From positions 1-55,032 of the forward strand of contig DASVLJ010000056.1 in assembly GCA_036384915.1 (NCBI GenBank): a DNA stretch of 55,032 bases, written 5' to 3'. The stretch is from PKWO01 sp036384915. Lineage in GTDB: Bacteria; Pseudomonadota; Gammaproteobacteria; Burkholderiales; Burkholderiaceae_D. A program made the position numbers and the translations under genes. This document shows, piece by piece, positions 24,669 through 33,602 of this stretch. Under the pieces are notes generated by a model. It was not told where the DNA came from. It did not search any database and worked only from the letters and a program-made list of their open reading frames with translations. Positions within the stretch are counted from its first letter, which is position 1. The number at the start of each line of letters is the position of its first letter.

Positions 24669-27600
24669 TCGCCAGGCTGATCCGCTGGTCCATCGTCAAC
24701 CGCTTCTTCGTGCTGCTGGCGACGGCCGGCATGGCCGCCTGGGGCATCTGGGCCGTGGGGAAGACGCCGGTTGACGCCCTTCCCGATTTGTCCGACACCC
24801 AGGTGATCATCCGCACCGCTTACCCGGGCCAGGCGCCGCAGATCGTGGAAAACCAGGTCACCTACCCCTTGACGACGACCATGCTCTCGGTGCCGGGCGC
24901 GAAGACGGTGCGCGGCTATTCCTTCTTCGGCGACTCGTTCGTCTACGTGCTGTTCGACGACGGCACCGATCCCTATTGGGCGCGTTCGCGCGTGCTGGAA
25001 TACCTCAGCCAGGTGCAATCGCGCCTGCCGGCCCAGGCACGGCCCGCGCTCGGGCCCGACGCCACCGGCGTGGGCTGGGTGTTCGAATATGCCCTGGTCG
25101 ACCACAGCGGCAAATACGATCTCTCGCAACTGCGCACCATGCAGGACTGGTTCCTCAAGTACGAACTGAAGACCGTGCCGGACGTATCGGAAGTCGCGAG
25201 CGTGGGAGGCATGGTGCGCCAGTACCAGATCCAGCTCGACCCGGACAAACTGCGCGCCTACAACATCACGCATGCCAGGGTGATCGACGCGGTGCAAAAG
25301 GCCAACCAGGAAACCGGCGGCTCCGTGCTGGAACTGGGCGAGGCGGAATATATGGTGCGCGCTTCCGGCTACCTGCAATCGCTCGATGACTTCCGCAGGA
25401 TTCCGCTGGTGACGAGCGATGCCGGGGTGCCGGTGCGCCTTGGCGACGTGGCGCGCATCCAGATCGGGCCGGAAATGCGGCGCGGCGTGGCCGAGTTGAA
25501 CGGCGAAGGCGAAGTGGCCGGCGGCGTGATCGTGATGCGCTCGGGCAAAAACGCGCTCAAGACGATTGCCGCGGTCAAGGCCAAGCTGGACAAGCTCAAG
25601 GCCAGCCTGCCGGCCGGCGTCGAGATCGTGCCGGTGTACGACCGTTCCGCCCTGATTGGGCGCGCCGTCGCCAATCTCGACCACAAGCTGATCGAGGAAT
25701 TCATCGTCGTGGCGGTCGTGTGCGCCATCTTCCTGTTCCACCTGCGTTCGGCACTGGTGGCGATCGTCTCCCTGCCGCTGGGCATCCTGGCGTCCTACCT
25801 CGTGATGTATTACCAAGGGGTGAACGCCAACATCATGTCGCTGGGCGGCATTGCCATCGCCATCGGCGCCATGGTCGATGCGGCCGTGGTGATGATAGAG
25901 AACGCGCACAAGCACATCGAGGCCTGGCACCGCGGCCATCCCGGCTCCACGCTCGCCGGCGAGGAACACTGGCGCGTGATCGGCGATGCCGCCGCCGAAG
26001 TCGGGCCGGCGCTGTTCTTCTCGCTCTTGATCATCGTGCTGTCTTTCGTGCCGGTGTTCACGCTGGAAGCGCAGGAAGGCAAGCTGTTTGCGCCGCTTGC
26101 CTTCACCAAGACCTATGCCATGGCCGCCGCCGCGGGCTTGGCCGTCACCCTGATCCCGGTGCTGATGGGTTACCTGATACGCGGCAAGATCCCTGACGAA
26201 CACGCCAACCCGCTCAGCCGCCTCTTGATTGCGATGTATCGCCCGCTGCTCGATATCGTGTTGCGCCATCCCAGAACCATTCTGGCCGGCGCGGCGCTGA
26301 TTGTCCTGGCGAGCATCTGGCCGCTGTCGCAACTGGGCGGCGAATTCATGCCGCCGCTTGACGAAGGCGACCTGCTCTACATGCCGTCGGCCCTGCCCGG
26401 CATCGGGATCGGCAAGGCAAGCGAGCTGCTGCAGCAGACCGACCGCCTGATCAAGACCGTGCCGGAAGTGCAAAGCGTGTTCGGCAAGGCCGGGCGGGCG
26501 GAGACGGCGACCGACCCGGCGCCGCTGGAAATGTTCGAGACCACCATCCGCTTCAAGCCGCGCGAGCAGTGGCGGCCTGGCATGACGCCGGAAAAGCTCG
26601 TCGACGAGCTGGACCGCGTCGTGAAAGTGCCCGGGCTGTCCAACATCTGGGTGCCGCCGATCCGCAACCGCATCGACATGCTGGCCACCGGCATCAAGAG
26701 CCCGGTCGGCGTCAAGGTATCGGGCACGGACTTGAAGACCATCGACCGCATCGCCGGCGAAATCGAACGCGCCGTGAAAACCGTGCCCGGCGTATCGTCC
26801 GCGCTGGCCGAACGCCTCAACGGCGGGCGCTACATCAACGTCGATATCGACCGCGAGGCGGCAGCGCGCTACGGCATGAACGTGGCCGACGTGCAAAGCA
26901 TCGTCTCGGCCGCCATCGGCGGCGACAACATCGGCGAAACCGTGGAAGGCTTGCAGCGCTTCCCCATCAACGTGCGCTATCCGCGCGAAGTGCGCGATTC
27001 GGTCGAGAAGCTGCGCGAGCTGCCGGTGCAGACCGAGCGCGGCGCGCAGATCCGCCTGGGCGACATCACGGCAATCCGCATCGATGACGGGCCGCCCATG
27101 CTCAAGAGCGAAAACGCCAGGCTGTCGGGCTGGGTCTATATCGACATCCGCGGCCGCGACCTCAGTTCGGTGGTACACGACATGCAGCAAGTCGTCGCCA
27201 AGGTGCAGTTGCCGCCGGGCTATTCGATTGCGTGGTCGGGCCAGTTCGAATACCTGGAGCGCGCGGCGGCGAAGCTCAAGATCGTCGTGCCGGCCACGCT
27301 GGCGATCATCTTCCTGCTGCTGTACCTGACGTTCAAGCGGCTCGACGAGGCCGCGCTCATCATGGCAACCCTGCCGTTTGCGCTGGCCGGCGGCGTGTGG
27401 CTGCTGTGGCTGCTCGGGCATAACCTGTCGGTGGCATCGGGCGTCGGCTTCATCGCCCTGGCCGGCGTATCGGCCGAGTTCGGCGTGATCATGCTGCTAT
27501 ACCTGAAGCATGCCTGGGAAGCCAGGATAATCAAGGGAACGCTATCGGAAGCCGACCTGCTCGACGCCATTCGCGAAGGCGCCGTGCTGCGCGTGCGCCC

Positions 27601-27829
27601 CAAGGCCATGACGGTGGCCGTCATCGTTGCCGGCCTGGTGCCCATCATGATCGGTTCCGGCACCGGCTCCGAGGTCATGCAGCGCATTGCCGCGCCCATG
27701 GTGGGGGGAATGGTCACCGCGCCGCTGCTGTCGATGTTCGTTGTGCCGGCGGCGTATCTGTTGCTTCGCAAACGGCCGCAACAGTTGCCGGGCACGATGG
27801 TATCGGATAAGGAGGCGGCAAAAAACTGA
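24665..27829 (+). CDS. cusA: CusA/CzcA-family heavy-metal RND pump
   Basis: A 1054-aa inner-membrane proton antiporter with duplicated 6-TM halves and large periplasmic loops. The N-terminus (KTPVDALPDLSDTQVIIRT) and TM4 motif AIGAMVDAAVVMIENAHK (about 399-416) match the CusA/SilA (monovalent cation, HME4) group rather than CzcA. Many Met residues occur in the periplasmic part, as expected for methionine relay of Cu(I)/Ag(I). It is the last gene of the overlapping cusCBA set. Confidence 0.9.
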   Translation: MIARLIRWSIVNRFFVLLATAGMAAWGIWAVGKTPVDALPDLSDTQVIIRTAYPGQAPQIVENQVTYPLTTTMLSVPGAKTVRGYSFFGDSFVYVLFDDGTDPYWARSRVLEYLSQVQSRLPAQARPALGPDATGVGWVFEYALVDHSGKYDLSQLRTMQDWFLKYELKTVPDVSEVASVGGMVRQYQIQLDPDKLRAYNITHARVIDAVQKANQETGGSVLELGEAEYMVRASGYLQSLDDFRRIPLVTSDAGVPVRLGDVARIQIGPEMRRGVAELNGEGEVAGGVIVMRSGKNALKTIAAVKAKLDKLKASLPAGVEIVPVYDRSALIGRAVANLDHKLIEEFIVVAVVCAIFLFHLRSALVAIVSLPLGILASYLVMYYQGVNANIMSLGGIAIAIGAMVDAAVVMIENAHKHIEAWHRGHPGSTLAGEEHWRVIGDAAAEVGPALFFSLLIIVLSFVPVFTLEAQEGKLFAPLAFTKTYAMAAAAGLAVTLIPVLMGYLIRGKIPDEHANPLSRLLIAMYRPLLDIVLRHPRTILAGAALIVLASIWPLSQLGGEFMPPLDEGDLLYMPSALPGIGIGKASELLQQTDRLIKTVPEVQSVFGKAGRAETATDPAPLEMFETTIRFKPREQWRPGMTPEKLVDELDRVVKVPGLSNIWVPPIRNRIDMLATGIKSPVGVKVSGTDLKTIDRIAGEIERAVKTVPGVSSALAERLNGGRYINVDIDREAAARYGMNVADVQSIVSAAIGGDNIGETVEGLQRFPINVRYPREVRDSVEKLRELPVQTERGAQIRLGDITAIRIDDGPPMLKSENARLSGWVYIDIRGRDLSSVVHDMQQVVAKVQLPPGYSIAWSGQFEYLERAAAKLKIVVPATLAIIFLLLYLTFKRLDEAALIMATLPFALAGGVWLLWLLGHNLSVASGVGFIALAGVSAEFGVIMLLYLKHAWEARIIKGTLSEADLLDAIREGAVLRVRPKAMTVAVIVAGLVPIMIGSGTGSEVMQRIAAPMVGGMVTAPLLSMFVVPAAYLLLRKRPQQLPGTMVSDKEAAKN

Positions 27830-27912
27830 TATGCTCTCCGGGCCGCCCGCATGGGCAGCGAAGAATTTCGCAGCAAAATCAACCCTGACTAAGAGCCTGA
27901 CCAGGAGAATTC

Positions 27913-28677
27913 ATGGCTGAACTATTTTTGAGTCCCCAAGCGTGGATCGCCTTCCTGACGCTCACCGGGCTCGAATTGGTGCTTGGCATCGACAATATCG
28001 TTTTTATCTCTATTTTGGTCGATAAAATTCCGGCCGACAGGCGCGAATGGACGCGCCGCGTCGGCCTGTTCCTGGCGATGTTTACGAGAGTGGGATTGCT
28101 GCTGGCGCTATCATGGATCGTGGGCATGAGACAACCGCTATTCCACGTCGGCGAACAAGGGTTTTCCGGACGGGACCTGGTCCTGCTGTCGGGCGGGCTG
28201 TTCCTGCTTTGGAAAAGCACCGCTGAAATCCACGCGGCTTTCGAAGAAGCGAACGCCCCGGAGGAATCGAAGACGGTTCATCACAGCCTGGCCGGCGCCC
28301 TCGCCCAAATCGTCATCATCGACCTCGTATTTTCGCTCGATTCGGTTGTGACCGCAGTCGGGATGGTGGATCAGGTTCAAATCATGATTGCGGCCGTGAT
28401 TGCCTCGGTCGGGCTGATGATGTTCTTTGCGCCGCCTATCGGACGCTTCGTTTCGGCGCATGCGACCATCAAGATGCTGGCACTGGCTTTCCTGGTGGCG
28501 ATTGCGGTGGTGCTGATCGCGGAGAGCTTTGGCCATCACATTCCAAAGGGATACATCTATTCCGCCATGGCGTTTTCGCTGGCCGTGGAGGCGCTCAATA
28601 TCTCCCTGCGCAAACGCTCGCTGCGTAGCAAGGTCAACGCCACGGTGGTGACTACGGAAGACCGGCAGGAAAGATAA
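27913..28677 (+). CDS. TerC-family integral membrane protein
   Basis: A 254-aa protein with about seven hydrophobic segments and the TerC signatures GLELVLGIDNIVFIS near residue 19 and IVIIDLVFSLDSVVTAVGM near 140, whose acidic residues are linked to metal (Mn) transport in the family. ATG 27913 follows CAGGAG. It lies 83 bp after cusA on the same strand. No yybP-ykoY riboswitch fits in that short gap, so it may be read through from the efflux operon. Confidence 0.9.
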   Translation: MAELFLSPQAWIAFLTLTGLELVLGIDNIVFISILVDKIPADRREWTRRVGLFLAMFTRVGLLLALSWIVGMRQPLFHVGEQGFSGRDLVLLSGGLFLLWKSTAEIHAAFEEANAPEESKTVHHSLAGALAQIVIIDLVFSLDSVVTAVGMVDQVQIMIAAVIASVGLMMFFAPPIGRFVSAHATIKMLALAFLVAIAVVLIAESFGHHIPKGYIYSAMAFSLAVEALNISLRKRSLRSKVNATVVTTEDRQER

Positions 28678-28722
28678 TCCACGGTCAGCAACGGCCGGGA
28701 TCGCTTGCGGATGCCGGCGATC

Positions 28723-29073
28723 TCAGACCAGTATCTGGCGCGTGCCGCGCATGAAACCGGTAATCCGCGCTTCGATATCAGCCGGGGTCAGGGATTCCGG
28801 CCGTCTGCCACGTGGGCAGCGCAAGGCCTCGGTGGTGCCGAACAGCCGGCAAATCAGCGGGCGCTCTTCGTATGCCTGGCAACCCGCATCGCCCAGATGC
28901 ACGCAGCGCCACGCCTCCAATGCCTGCTCGCGCTCGGGCCCGCTTTTTTCGGGAAGCCGCGCCATCTCCTCGGACGAGGTAGTCACGGGCCCGCAGCAGT
29001 CGTGGCAACCCGGGACGCATTCGAATGCGGGAATCCGCCGCCGGTAAAACCGTATTCTCTGCCAGTTATCCAC
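28723..29073 (-). CDS. YkgJ-family cysteine cluster protein
   Basis: About 116 aa from GTG 29073, or 134 aa from ATG 29127. I prefer GTG because the longer form would be translated from a REP-like element. The motif CVPGCHDCCGPV plus later Cys (RCVHLGDAGCQAY, LICRLFG) fits the YkgJ/CxxCxxCC zinc- or iron-binding family. The fold probably binds a metal. No cellular role is established. It lies convergent to terC. Confidence 0.8.
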   Translation of the reverse strand: MDNWQRIRFYRRRIPAFECVPGCHDCCGPVTTSSEEMARLPEKSGPEREQALEAWRCVHLGDAGCQAYEERPLICRLFGTTEALRCPRGRRPESLTPADIEARITGFMRGTRQILV

Positions 29074-29093
29074 TATCGCTGTAGCGCAGCTCT

Positions 29094-29177
29094 GTAGGTC
29101 GGAAAAGCGCAGCGCCTTCCGGCGCATGCATGCGTAATTTCATAAGCCGGATAACGCCTGCGGTTCATCCGATCCGG
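29094..29177. repeat. REP/BIME-like palindromic element
   Basis: The stretch begins GTAGGTCGGAAAAGCGCAGC and contains hairpin arms CGGAA/TTCCG around GCGC-A-GCGC, then a second unit with CGGAT ... ATCCG. This resembles the short palindromic elements scattered in intergenic DNA of many proteobacteria. It lies upstream of the YkgJ gene. Confidence 0.5.
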
Positions 29178-29179
29178 AT

Positions 29180-29232
29180 GCTGCTCCACACCTCCGTAAG
29201 GGCCGGGTATTTTCCGTCGCGGCATATCGATG
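29180..29232. repeat. 53-bp direct repeat, left copy
   Basis: Starts GCTGCTCCACACCTCCG and ends with the 16-bp block TCGCGGCATATCGATG. The copy at 31563-31615 has the same length with 43 of 53 positions identical and no gaps. The two copies bracket the lipase effector and its upstream gene. Confidence 0.75.
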
Positions 29233-29305
29233 CAAAGGGTTGCCGACGTTTCCATCGAACGGCTGCGGCAACATGATTGATGGCGCCCGCCAGGGTGCAT
29301 GGGCG

Positions 29306-30913
29306 TCAACGCATTCTCATCACCGGCGCTTGCACTTGCTCGGGAACCGGTTGGGCTTGTGGTTGGATTTGCGGCTGGCTTTGCCCCTGGTTTTGCACTT
29401 GCCCATTCTGCCGGGCTTGCGCTGCCAGGTTGGCTTGTTGCAGAAGCTGTTGCGAAGCATGGGTATTGAGGCCGGCCTCCACGCCGGCATACATCACGGC
29501 AGGGTCATCCGACAACAGCGCGGCCAGCAAATGGTCGGTCGTCTGCTTGCGGGTGGCGTCGACCGGCAGCGCCGATGCGGTCGCCAGGGTCAGCGCGCCG
29601 GCTTTATCCTGGTTTTGCGGGCTGCCGTTCGGATTGAGGCCGTCAATGGCGCCATTCCTGGCAATCGGATTGCCGGGCACCCCTGGCTGCGAAGGCTGAC
29701 CCATCTGCACCGTATTCACCGTTTGCCTGTCGAACTGGGCATTCAACTTTTCGTCCCGCGGCTCCGCGTGAAACGGGTCGCTCACGCCCGGCCTTTCAGC
29801 ATACGTAGCGACGGAAACCGTATCCCGCCCGATCCTTTCTTGGATGATGTGAATTTCCTGCGGCACCTCACGTTCGTTGTAGCCTTGCGCCGTGTCGCGG
29901 TTAATGTGGCGCCGCGGGTCGATGTTAAAGGGGAAGCCCTCTTCGGAGCGATGCACGACGTTCAGGCGCGGATCGTTCGGCTCGGCAACGTTCGTGAGAA
30001 ACGGCTTGTCGCTCAGCGCGTTCAAATAATTGATCGCCAGATTCTCACTGCGCGCGGCCAAGCCGTCACGATGATAGCTGCCGCCGATGTCCGAATGCGC
30101 GCCAGCCACGGTCACCCCCAGGAAGCGTCCGTCGGGCGTCTCGCCGGGACGAATGACGTGGTCTGACGGGAATGCCGGACGCTTCTCGTCCTCCGAGATG
30201 ATTTGCAAGCCCGAGATCACCGATGGCGGCGGTCTGCGGTCATGCTTCATGGGTTCGCCCGTGCTCACCGGATCAAACAACATCTCCGCCTGGGCAACTT
30301 GGCCCGGAGCAACGAGCGGCTGCTTGGTGTATTGAACGCCCGTGATCAGCCCTTCCGCATCCTTCGTGTACACCGCGCCGGACGGATCCTGGATGCCGCG
30401 TTCATGCACCATGCGCGCAAAACCCGCCGCCTGCGACGCGCCCCGGCTGAACCCCATTTCGGCGAGGCGGATGTCGGCCTGCGGGTCTTCTTGCTTCCAA
30501 CGCCAAGCCTGATCGATGAATTGTTTGTACATCGCTTCCAGCCGCGGTTCATAGGTGTGGCCCGTTGCGCCGTCATAGGTGCGCGCCCACCAGCCGTCCT
30601 CGGTGCCAGGGCCCGCGACGTAGCCGCTCCGAATACGAGGGTTATTACCATTGTGAATTTGATCGTGAATTTTGCCGACATTGGTTTCGTGCGCCGGATC
30701 CTTGTCCTTGTCGTTGCCGGTACCATCCAATGCGGCCACATACAGACGTTCGTGCGGGTTGTCAGCATGGATGAACACCGGCGCCTGGAACTGCGCCAGC
30801 TTCTGTTCGGCGTCCGCATAGGTTTGCAGGCGATGCGCATCGGCCGGGTAGGTCGAAACGCCATCGTTTTGGATACCGTCCGGATCCAATTTGTCTTCTC
30901 CCTGACCGCTCAT
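29306..30913 (-). CDS. Tle1-like T6SS phospholipase effector (DUF2235)
   Basis: A 535-aa DUF2235 hydrolase. YVAALDGTGND (59-68) opens the domain, GFSRGAS (154-160) supplies the nucleophile Ser156, LFDPVSTG supplies Asp214 and GAHSDIGGSY supplies His273, so the triad looks complete. The C-terminal 150 residues include an Ala/Leu-rich helix region and a Gln/Pro-rich tail. ATG 30913 follows AAGGAG. The family are type VI lipase effectors that attack membranes from the periplasm. No vgrG or PAAR gene is in the window. The gene 16 bp upstream is the likely immunity gene. Confidence 0.8.
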   Translation of the reverse strand: MSGQGEDKLDPDGIQNDGVSTYPADAHRLQTYADAEQKLAQFQAPVFIHADNPHERLYVAALDGTGNDKDKDPAHETNVGKIHDQIHNGNNPRIRSGYVAGPGTEDGWWARTYDGATGHTYEPRLEAMYKQFIDQAWRWKQEDPQADIRLAEMGFSRGASQAAGFARMVHERGIQDPSGAVYTKDAEGLITGVQYTKQPLVAPGQVAQAEMLFDPVSTGEPMKHDRRPPPSVISGLQIISEDEKRPAFPSDHVIRPGETPDGRFLGVTVAGAHSDIGGSYHRDGLAARSENLAINYLNALSDKPFLTNVAEPNDPRLNVVHRSEEGFPFNIDPRRHINRDTAQGYNEREVPQEIHIIQERIGRDTVSVATYAERPGVSDPFHAEPRDEKLNAQFDRQTVNTVQMGQPSQPGVPGNPIARNGAIDGLNPNGSPQNQDKAGALTLATASALPVDATRKQTTDHLLAALLSDDPAVMYAGVEAGLNTHASQQLLQQANLAAQARQNGQVQNQGQSQPQIQPQAQPVPEQVQAPVMRMR

Positions 30914-30929
30914 GCATGCGCTCCTTCAA

Positions 30930-31544
30930 TCAGTATGTGTGGGACCAGGCAAGCAGCAGATCGTCCCGGCCATAACTGTACTTGTTCCCGGGAATCTGCT
31001 CGGTCAGGGTAGGGATAAATGTCCTCGTATAGACGCTGACCGTGCGGTCGTCTACCACGATCAGGATACCTGGGTCGCTGGCATAAGGACCGCGATAGAA
31101 ATCCGCCATGTCTGCCTTGGGCACGTTGTGCCAAATCAGCCCATCCTTGAAAATTGCCCCGATATCTACTTTGGCCTCATGGGTCGAGCCATCCTTCGCA
31201 GTCCATTTCACCTGAGCCGACGGCGGAAAGTTGCGGATGCCAAGCGTGTCCGCCGCCCAATTTTCCTTTTCATCAGGTCTTGGCGACCTGCTGGGCTTGT
31301 CATTGTCCAAAATGGTGAAATCGTGATTATTGTAGATCACGCTGCAACGCAAGGTGTTGTAGCAGTACGCACCGAAATTGTGGACAATGAAACGCAGCGG
31401 CACTTGCCTGGTCGGCGCGGGCGGTTCGCGGTAATCGGCCGGATCGTCGAGCGGAGTGGACATGGAGTAATGGCTTCCTGTGAATAAAAGGGAACAAACG
31501 ATGACCCGCAATATGGCGCGGCGGTAGCGCTGCAATTCAAGCAT
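30930..31544 (-). CDS. Putative periplasmic immunity protein for the Tle1-like effector
   Basis: A 204-aa protein whose N-terminus (RRAILRVIVCSLLFTGSHYS) looks like a signal peptide. ATG 31463 (MSTPLDDP) is an alternative cytosolic start. The body (RFIVHNFGAYCYNTL, TVSVYTRTFIPTLTEQ, YGRDDLLLAWSHTY) seems beta-rich. I recognise no named family. It precedes the DUF2235 lipase by 16 bp on the same strand, as immunity proteins of periplasm-acting lipases often do. The assignment rests on context. Confidence 0.6.
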   Translation of the reverse strand: MLELQRYRRAILRVIVCSLLFTGSHYSMSTPLDDPADYREPPAPTRQVPLRFIVHNFGAYCYNTLRCSVIYNNHDFTILDNDKPSRSPRPDEKENWAADTLGIRNFPPSAQVKWTAKDGSTHEAKVDIGAIFKDGLIWHNVPKADMADFYRGPYASDPGILIVVDDRTVSVYTRTFIPTLTEQIPGNKYSYGRDDLLLAWSHTY

Positions 31545-31562
31545 AGGTTGTTATTTGGAGCC

Positions 31563-31615
31563 GCTGCTCCAAACCTCCGAAAGGGGTGGGACTGTTTTAT
31601 CGCGGCATATCGATG
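31563..31615. repeat. 53-bp direct repeat, right copy
   Basis: Second copy of the element at 29180-29232, same orientation, 43 of 53 identical, sharing the terminal 16 bp perfectly. It lies 18 bp upstream of the immunity-type gene start and may include its promoter region. Confidence 0.75.
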
Positions 31616-31741
31616 AACGGAGGTGCCTCATGAGTTGATCCCAAATCGAATTTGGACGTAGCAAATGTACATTTTGACATGGATTTGGTCAATTGGCGTC
31701 GCCCAATCGGAACCAGCGCAGATGTTGCGGCGCCATGCGCT

Positions 31742-32524
31742 TTATACGCCGCCGCTCCGATGCGCTTTCCAGCGCGAGCGCAGGTCGGTCAGGATCGGCC
31801 CCATCGCCAGCAGGGCCAGGCAAACCGCCAGGGGAATGGTGACCTTGTAGCCGATATGCTTGAAGCCCAAAGCGCCGGCCAGTCCGCCGCCGAAAAAATA
31901 GGCGATCAGCAGCGCATGCAGCATGAGCTTGCTGCGATTGGCGCGCACGGTGAGCTCGGGAAGTTCGCGCCGGTTGTAGTAGAACAGCTTCCCCAGCTCG
32001 ATCCCCAGATCGGTCGACAGGCCGGTGACATGCGTGGTGCGGATGACGGCGCCGGAAGCCTTGGTGATGATCGCGTTTTGCAGGCCCATGATGAAGCACA
32101 ACAGCAGGACCGTGAGCGGCGCGAGAAATTCGCGCATGTCCGCCAGGTTGGCGCCGGCCAGGCCGAACAGCAGCAGCAGCCCAGCCTCCACCAGCAGGCT
32201 AAGCGCAAACTGGCTGCGCAGGCCGCGCCGCCGCGCGAGGTTGATGAGCAGCGCCGTGGTGACGGCGCCCGCGACGAAAGCCAGCCACGCCGCCAGCGCC
32301 GCCAAGGCCGGCGCGAATTCCCGCAGCGCCAGATGATCCGCCATGCTGGAAACGATGCCCGACATATGCGATGTGTATTGCCCGATGGCCAGGAAACCGC
32401 CGGCGTTGACGGCGCCGGCGACAAAGGCCAGCACGTAGCCCAGATGCTGGTCGGAGCGCCGGCTGCGCCTGTAATCGCTCAACCGGTGCAGATAGCGCAG
32501 CAGCCAGACGGTCGAGGCGCGCAA
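31742..32524 (-). CDS. YoaK (DUF1275) family membrane protein
   Basis: A 260-aa membrane protein with six or so hydrophobic segments. HLGYVLAFVAGAVNAGGFLA and IGQYTSHMSGIVSSMADHLA, then GLQNAIITKASGAVIRTTHV and TGLSTDLGIELGK are DUF1275 hallmarks. I chose TTG 32524 since GAAAGG lies 9 bp before it and nothing nearer the first membrane segment works. The frame continues upstream across the neighbouring gene but that is not coding. It starts 20 bp after the stop of the spermidine-synthase-like gene, so the two form an operon. Function is unknown. Confidence 0.8.
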   Translation of the reverse strand: MRASTVWLLRYLHRLSDYRRSRRSDQHLGYVLAFVAGAVNAGGFLAIGQYTSHMSGIVSSMADHLALREFAPALAALAAWLAFVAGAVTTALLINLARRRGLRSQFALSLLVEAGLLLLFGLAGANLADMREFLAPLTVLLLCFIMGLQNAIITKASGAVIRTTHVTGLSTDLGIELGKLFYYNRRELPELTVRANRSKLMLHALLIAYFFGGGLAGALGFKHIGYKVTIPLAVCLALLAMGPILTDLRSRWKAHRSGGV

Positions 32525-32544
32525 GGTGCGGAACCTTTCGCGAT

Positions 32545-33486
32545 CTAGGAGTGCAGCTCGCCGGACAATACGGCGGCCCGATGCGCGAGATGGACGCCCC
32601 GCACGGTCGAAGCCAGGTCGACCAGCCGGCCCCAATCCACTTCCGCGCCGGGCCGGTTGAAGATGGCGTGGTCCAGCGTCAAGGGCTCTCCCTTGCGCGC
32701 AAACGCGATCTTGTTCAAGGAATCGGGCACGTCCACCGAGACGACCGTATTGTTGAACGAGGCGCACAGGCGATCCAGATAGACCGGCGTTTCGGGTGCG
32801 TTCCCGAACAGGTTGGCCACCAGGATGCCGCCGGGCGCCAGGGCGCGGTAGCAGTCGTCGTAAAACTGCGCGGAGCACAACTGTTGCGGCAAGCCCAGCC
32901 GGTCGAAACCGTCGAGCATCAGGACATCGAACCGGCTCTCGGCCTGGCGCACGAAATCCGCGCCGTCGATGCAATGGACTTCCAGGCGCGCATCATTCGC
33001 GGGAATCTTGAAATGCTCGCGCAAGGCGATCACGCCCGGATCGATTTCGGCCACCGCTATCGCCGCGTCCGGCAGGTAACGGTAGCAGAACTTGGCCAGG
33101 GAACCGCCGCCCAAGCCGATCATGCCGATTTGCCTCGGATCGGGATTGAAGAGCAGGAAGCCCATCATGGTCCGGGTGTAACCCAATACCAGTTCGTCCG
33201 GCGCATCGATGGCCATTTCGCTTTGCACGGCGAACACGTCGAACAGCAGCGAGATGGTGTGGCGCTTTTGATAGATGAACGGCTTGCCCTCTCGCGATAC
33301 TTGGATCAACTTGGCGAAGTTTTTTACCAGCATGGCGATATTCACTACTGAAGGTTGAAGGCCCTCCGCAAGCAGCATGGCCTCGACGTAATCGCGCATC
33401 CGGTTCAACAAGCCTAGCTCCGGCATCCGCATCCAGGATTCCGCGGCCAGGCGCGCGAAGCCCGCCCTGACACGCAAATCGAACAT
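32545..33486 (-). CDS. Spermidine/spermine synthase-like Rossmann protein
   Basis: About 313 aa from ATG 33486. ATG 33522 is equally possible and neither has a clear ribosome site. The SAM-binding-type motif IGLGGGSLAKFCYRYLP, the acidic loop AVAEIDPGVIALREHF and DGADFV then FDVLMLDGFD match the spermidine synthase superfamily. The classical N-terminal tetramer domain is reduced. Such proteins are often annotated as spermidine synthase-like without proof of aminopropyl transfer. Operon with the YoaK gene. Confidence 0.75.
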   Translation of the reverse strand: MFDLRVRAGFARLAAESWMRMPELGLLNRMRDYVEAMLLAEGLQPSVVNIAMLVKNFAKLIQVSREGKPFIYQKRHTISLLFDVFAVQSEMAIDAPDELVLGYTRTMMGFLLFNPDPRQIGMIGLGGGSLAKFCYRYLPDAAIAVAEIDPGVIALREHFKIPANDARLEVHCIDGADFVRQAESRFDVLMLDGFDRLGLPQQLCSAQFYDDCYRALAPGGILVANLFGNAPETPVYLDRLCASFNNTVVSVDVPDSLNKIAFARKGEPLTLDHAIFNRPGAEVDWGRLVDLASTVRGVHLAHRAAVLSGELHS

Positions 33487-33537
33487 GGGCGGTGGACGGG
33501 ATGAGCGCAACTGGCGATACATTCTATGATAATAGCA

Positions 33538-33554
33538 TGGTAATGTTATTACCA
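33538..33554. promoter_or_regulatory. Palindrome upstream of the spermidine-synthase-like gene
   Basis: TGGTAAT-GTT-ATTACCA, 7-bp perfect arms, lies in the only intergenic gap before the speE-like/YoaK operon, next to AT-rich sequence suitable for a -10 box. It may be an operator. It is too AT-rich and lacks a T tract to be a convincing terminator. Confidence 0.4.
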
Positions 33555-33602
33555 CCCGAATTGCATAACCCGGATGCCTCCCTCGTGCGATGGCACTCCT
33601 TG

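Noticed and set aside
24506..27421. A 971-codon minus-strand frame opposite cusB/cusA
   Set aside because: Shadow of GC-rich coding sequence; His/Arg/Gln-rich, no domain, while the plus strand encodes an unmistakable RND pump.
27830..27912. Possible yybP-ykoY riboswitch before terC
   Set aside because: The gap is only 83 bp and lacks the expected conserved stem-loop arrangement.
32525..32974. N-terminal extension of the YoaK-type protein
   Set aside because: It overlaps the spermidine-synthase-like gene in another frame and has no homology; TTG 32524 has a proper ribosome site.
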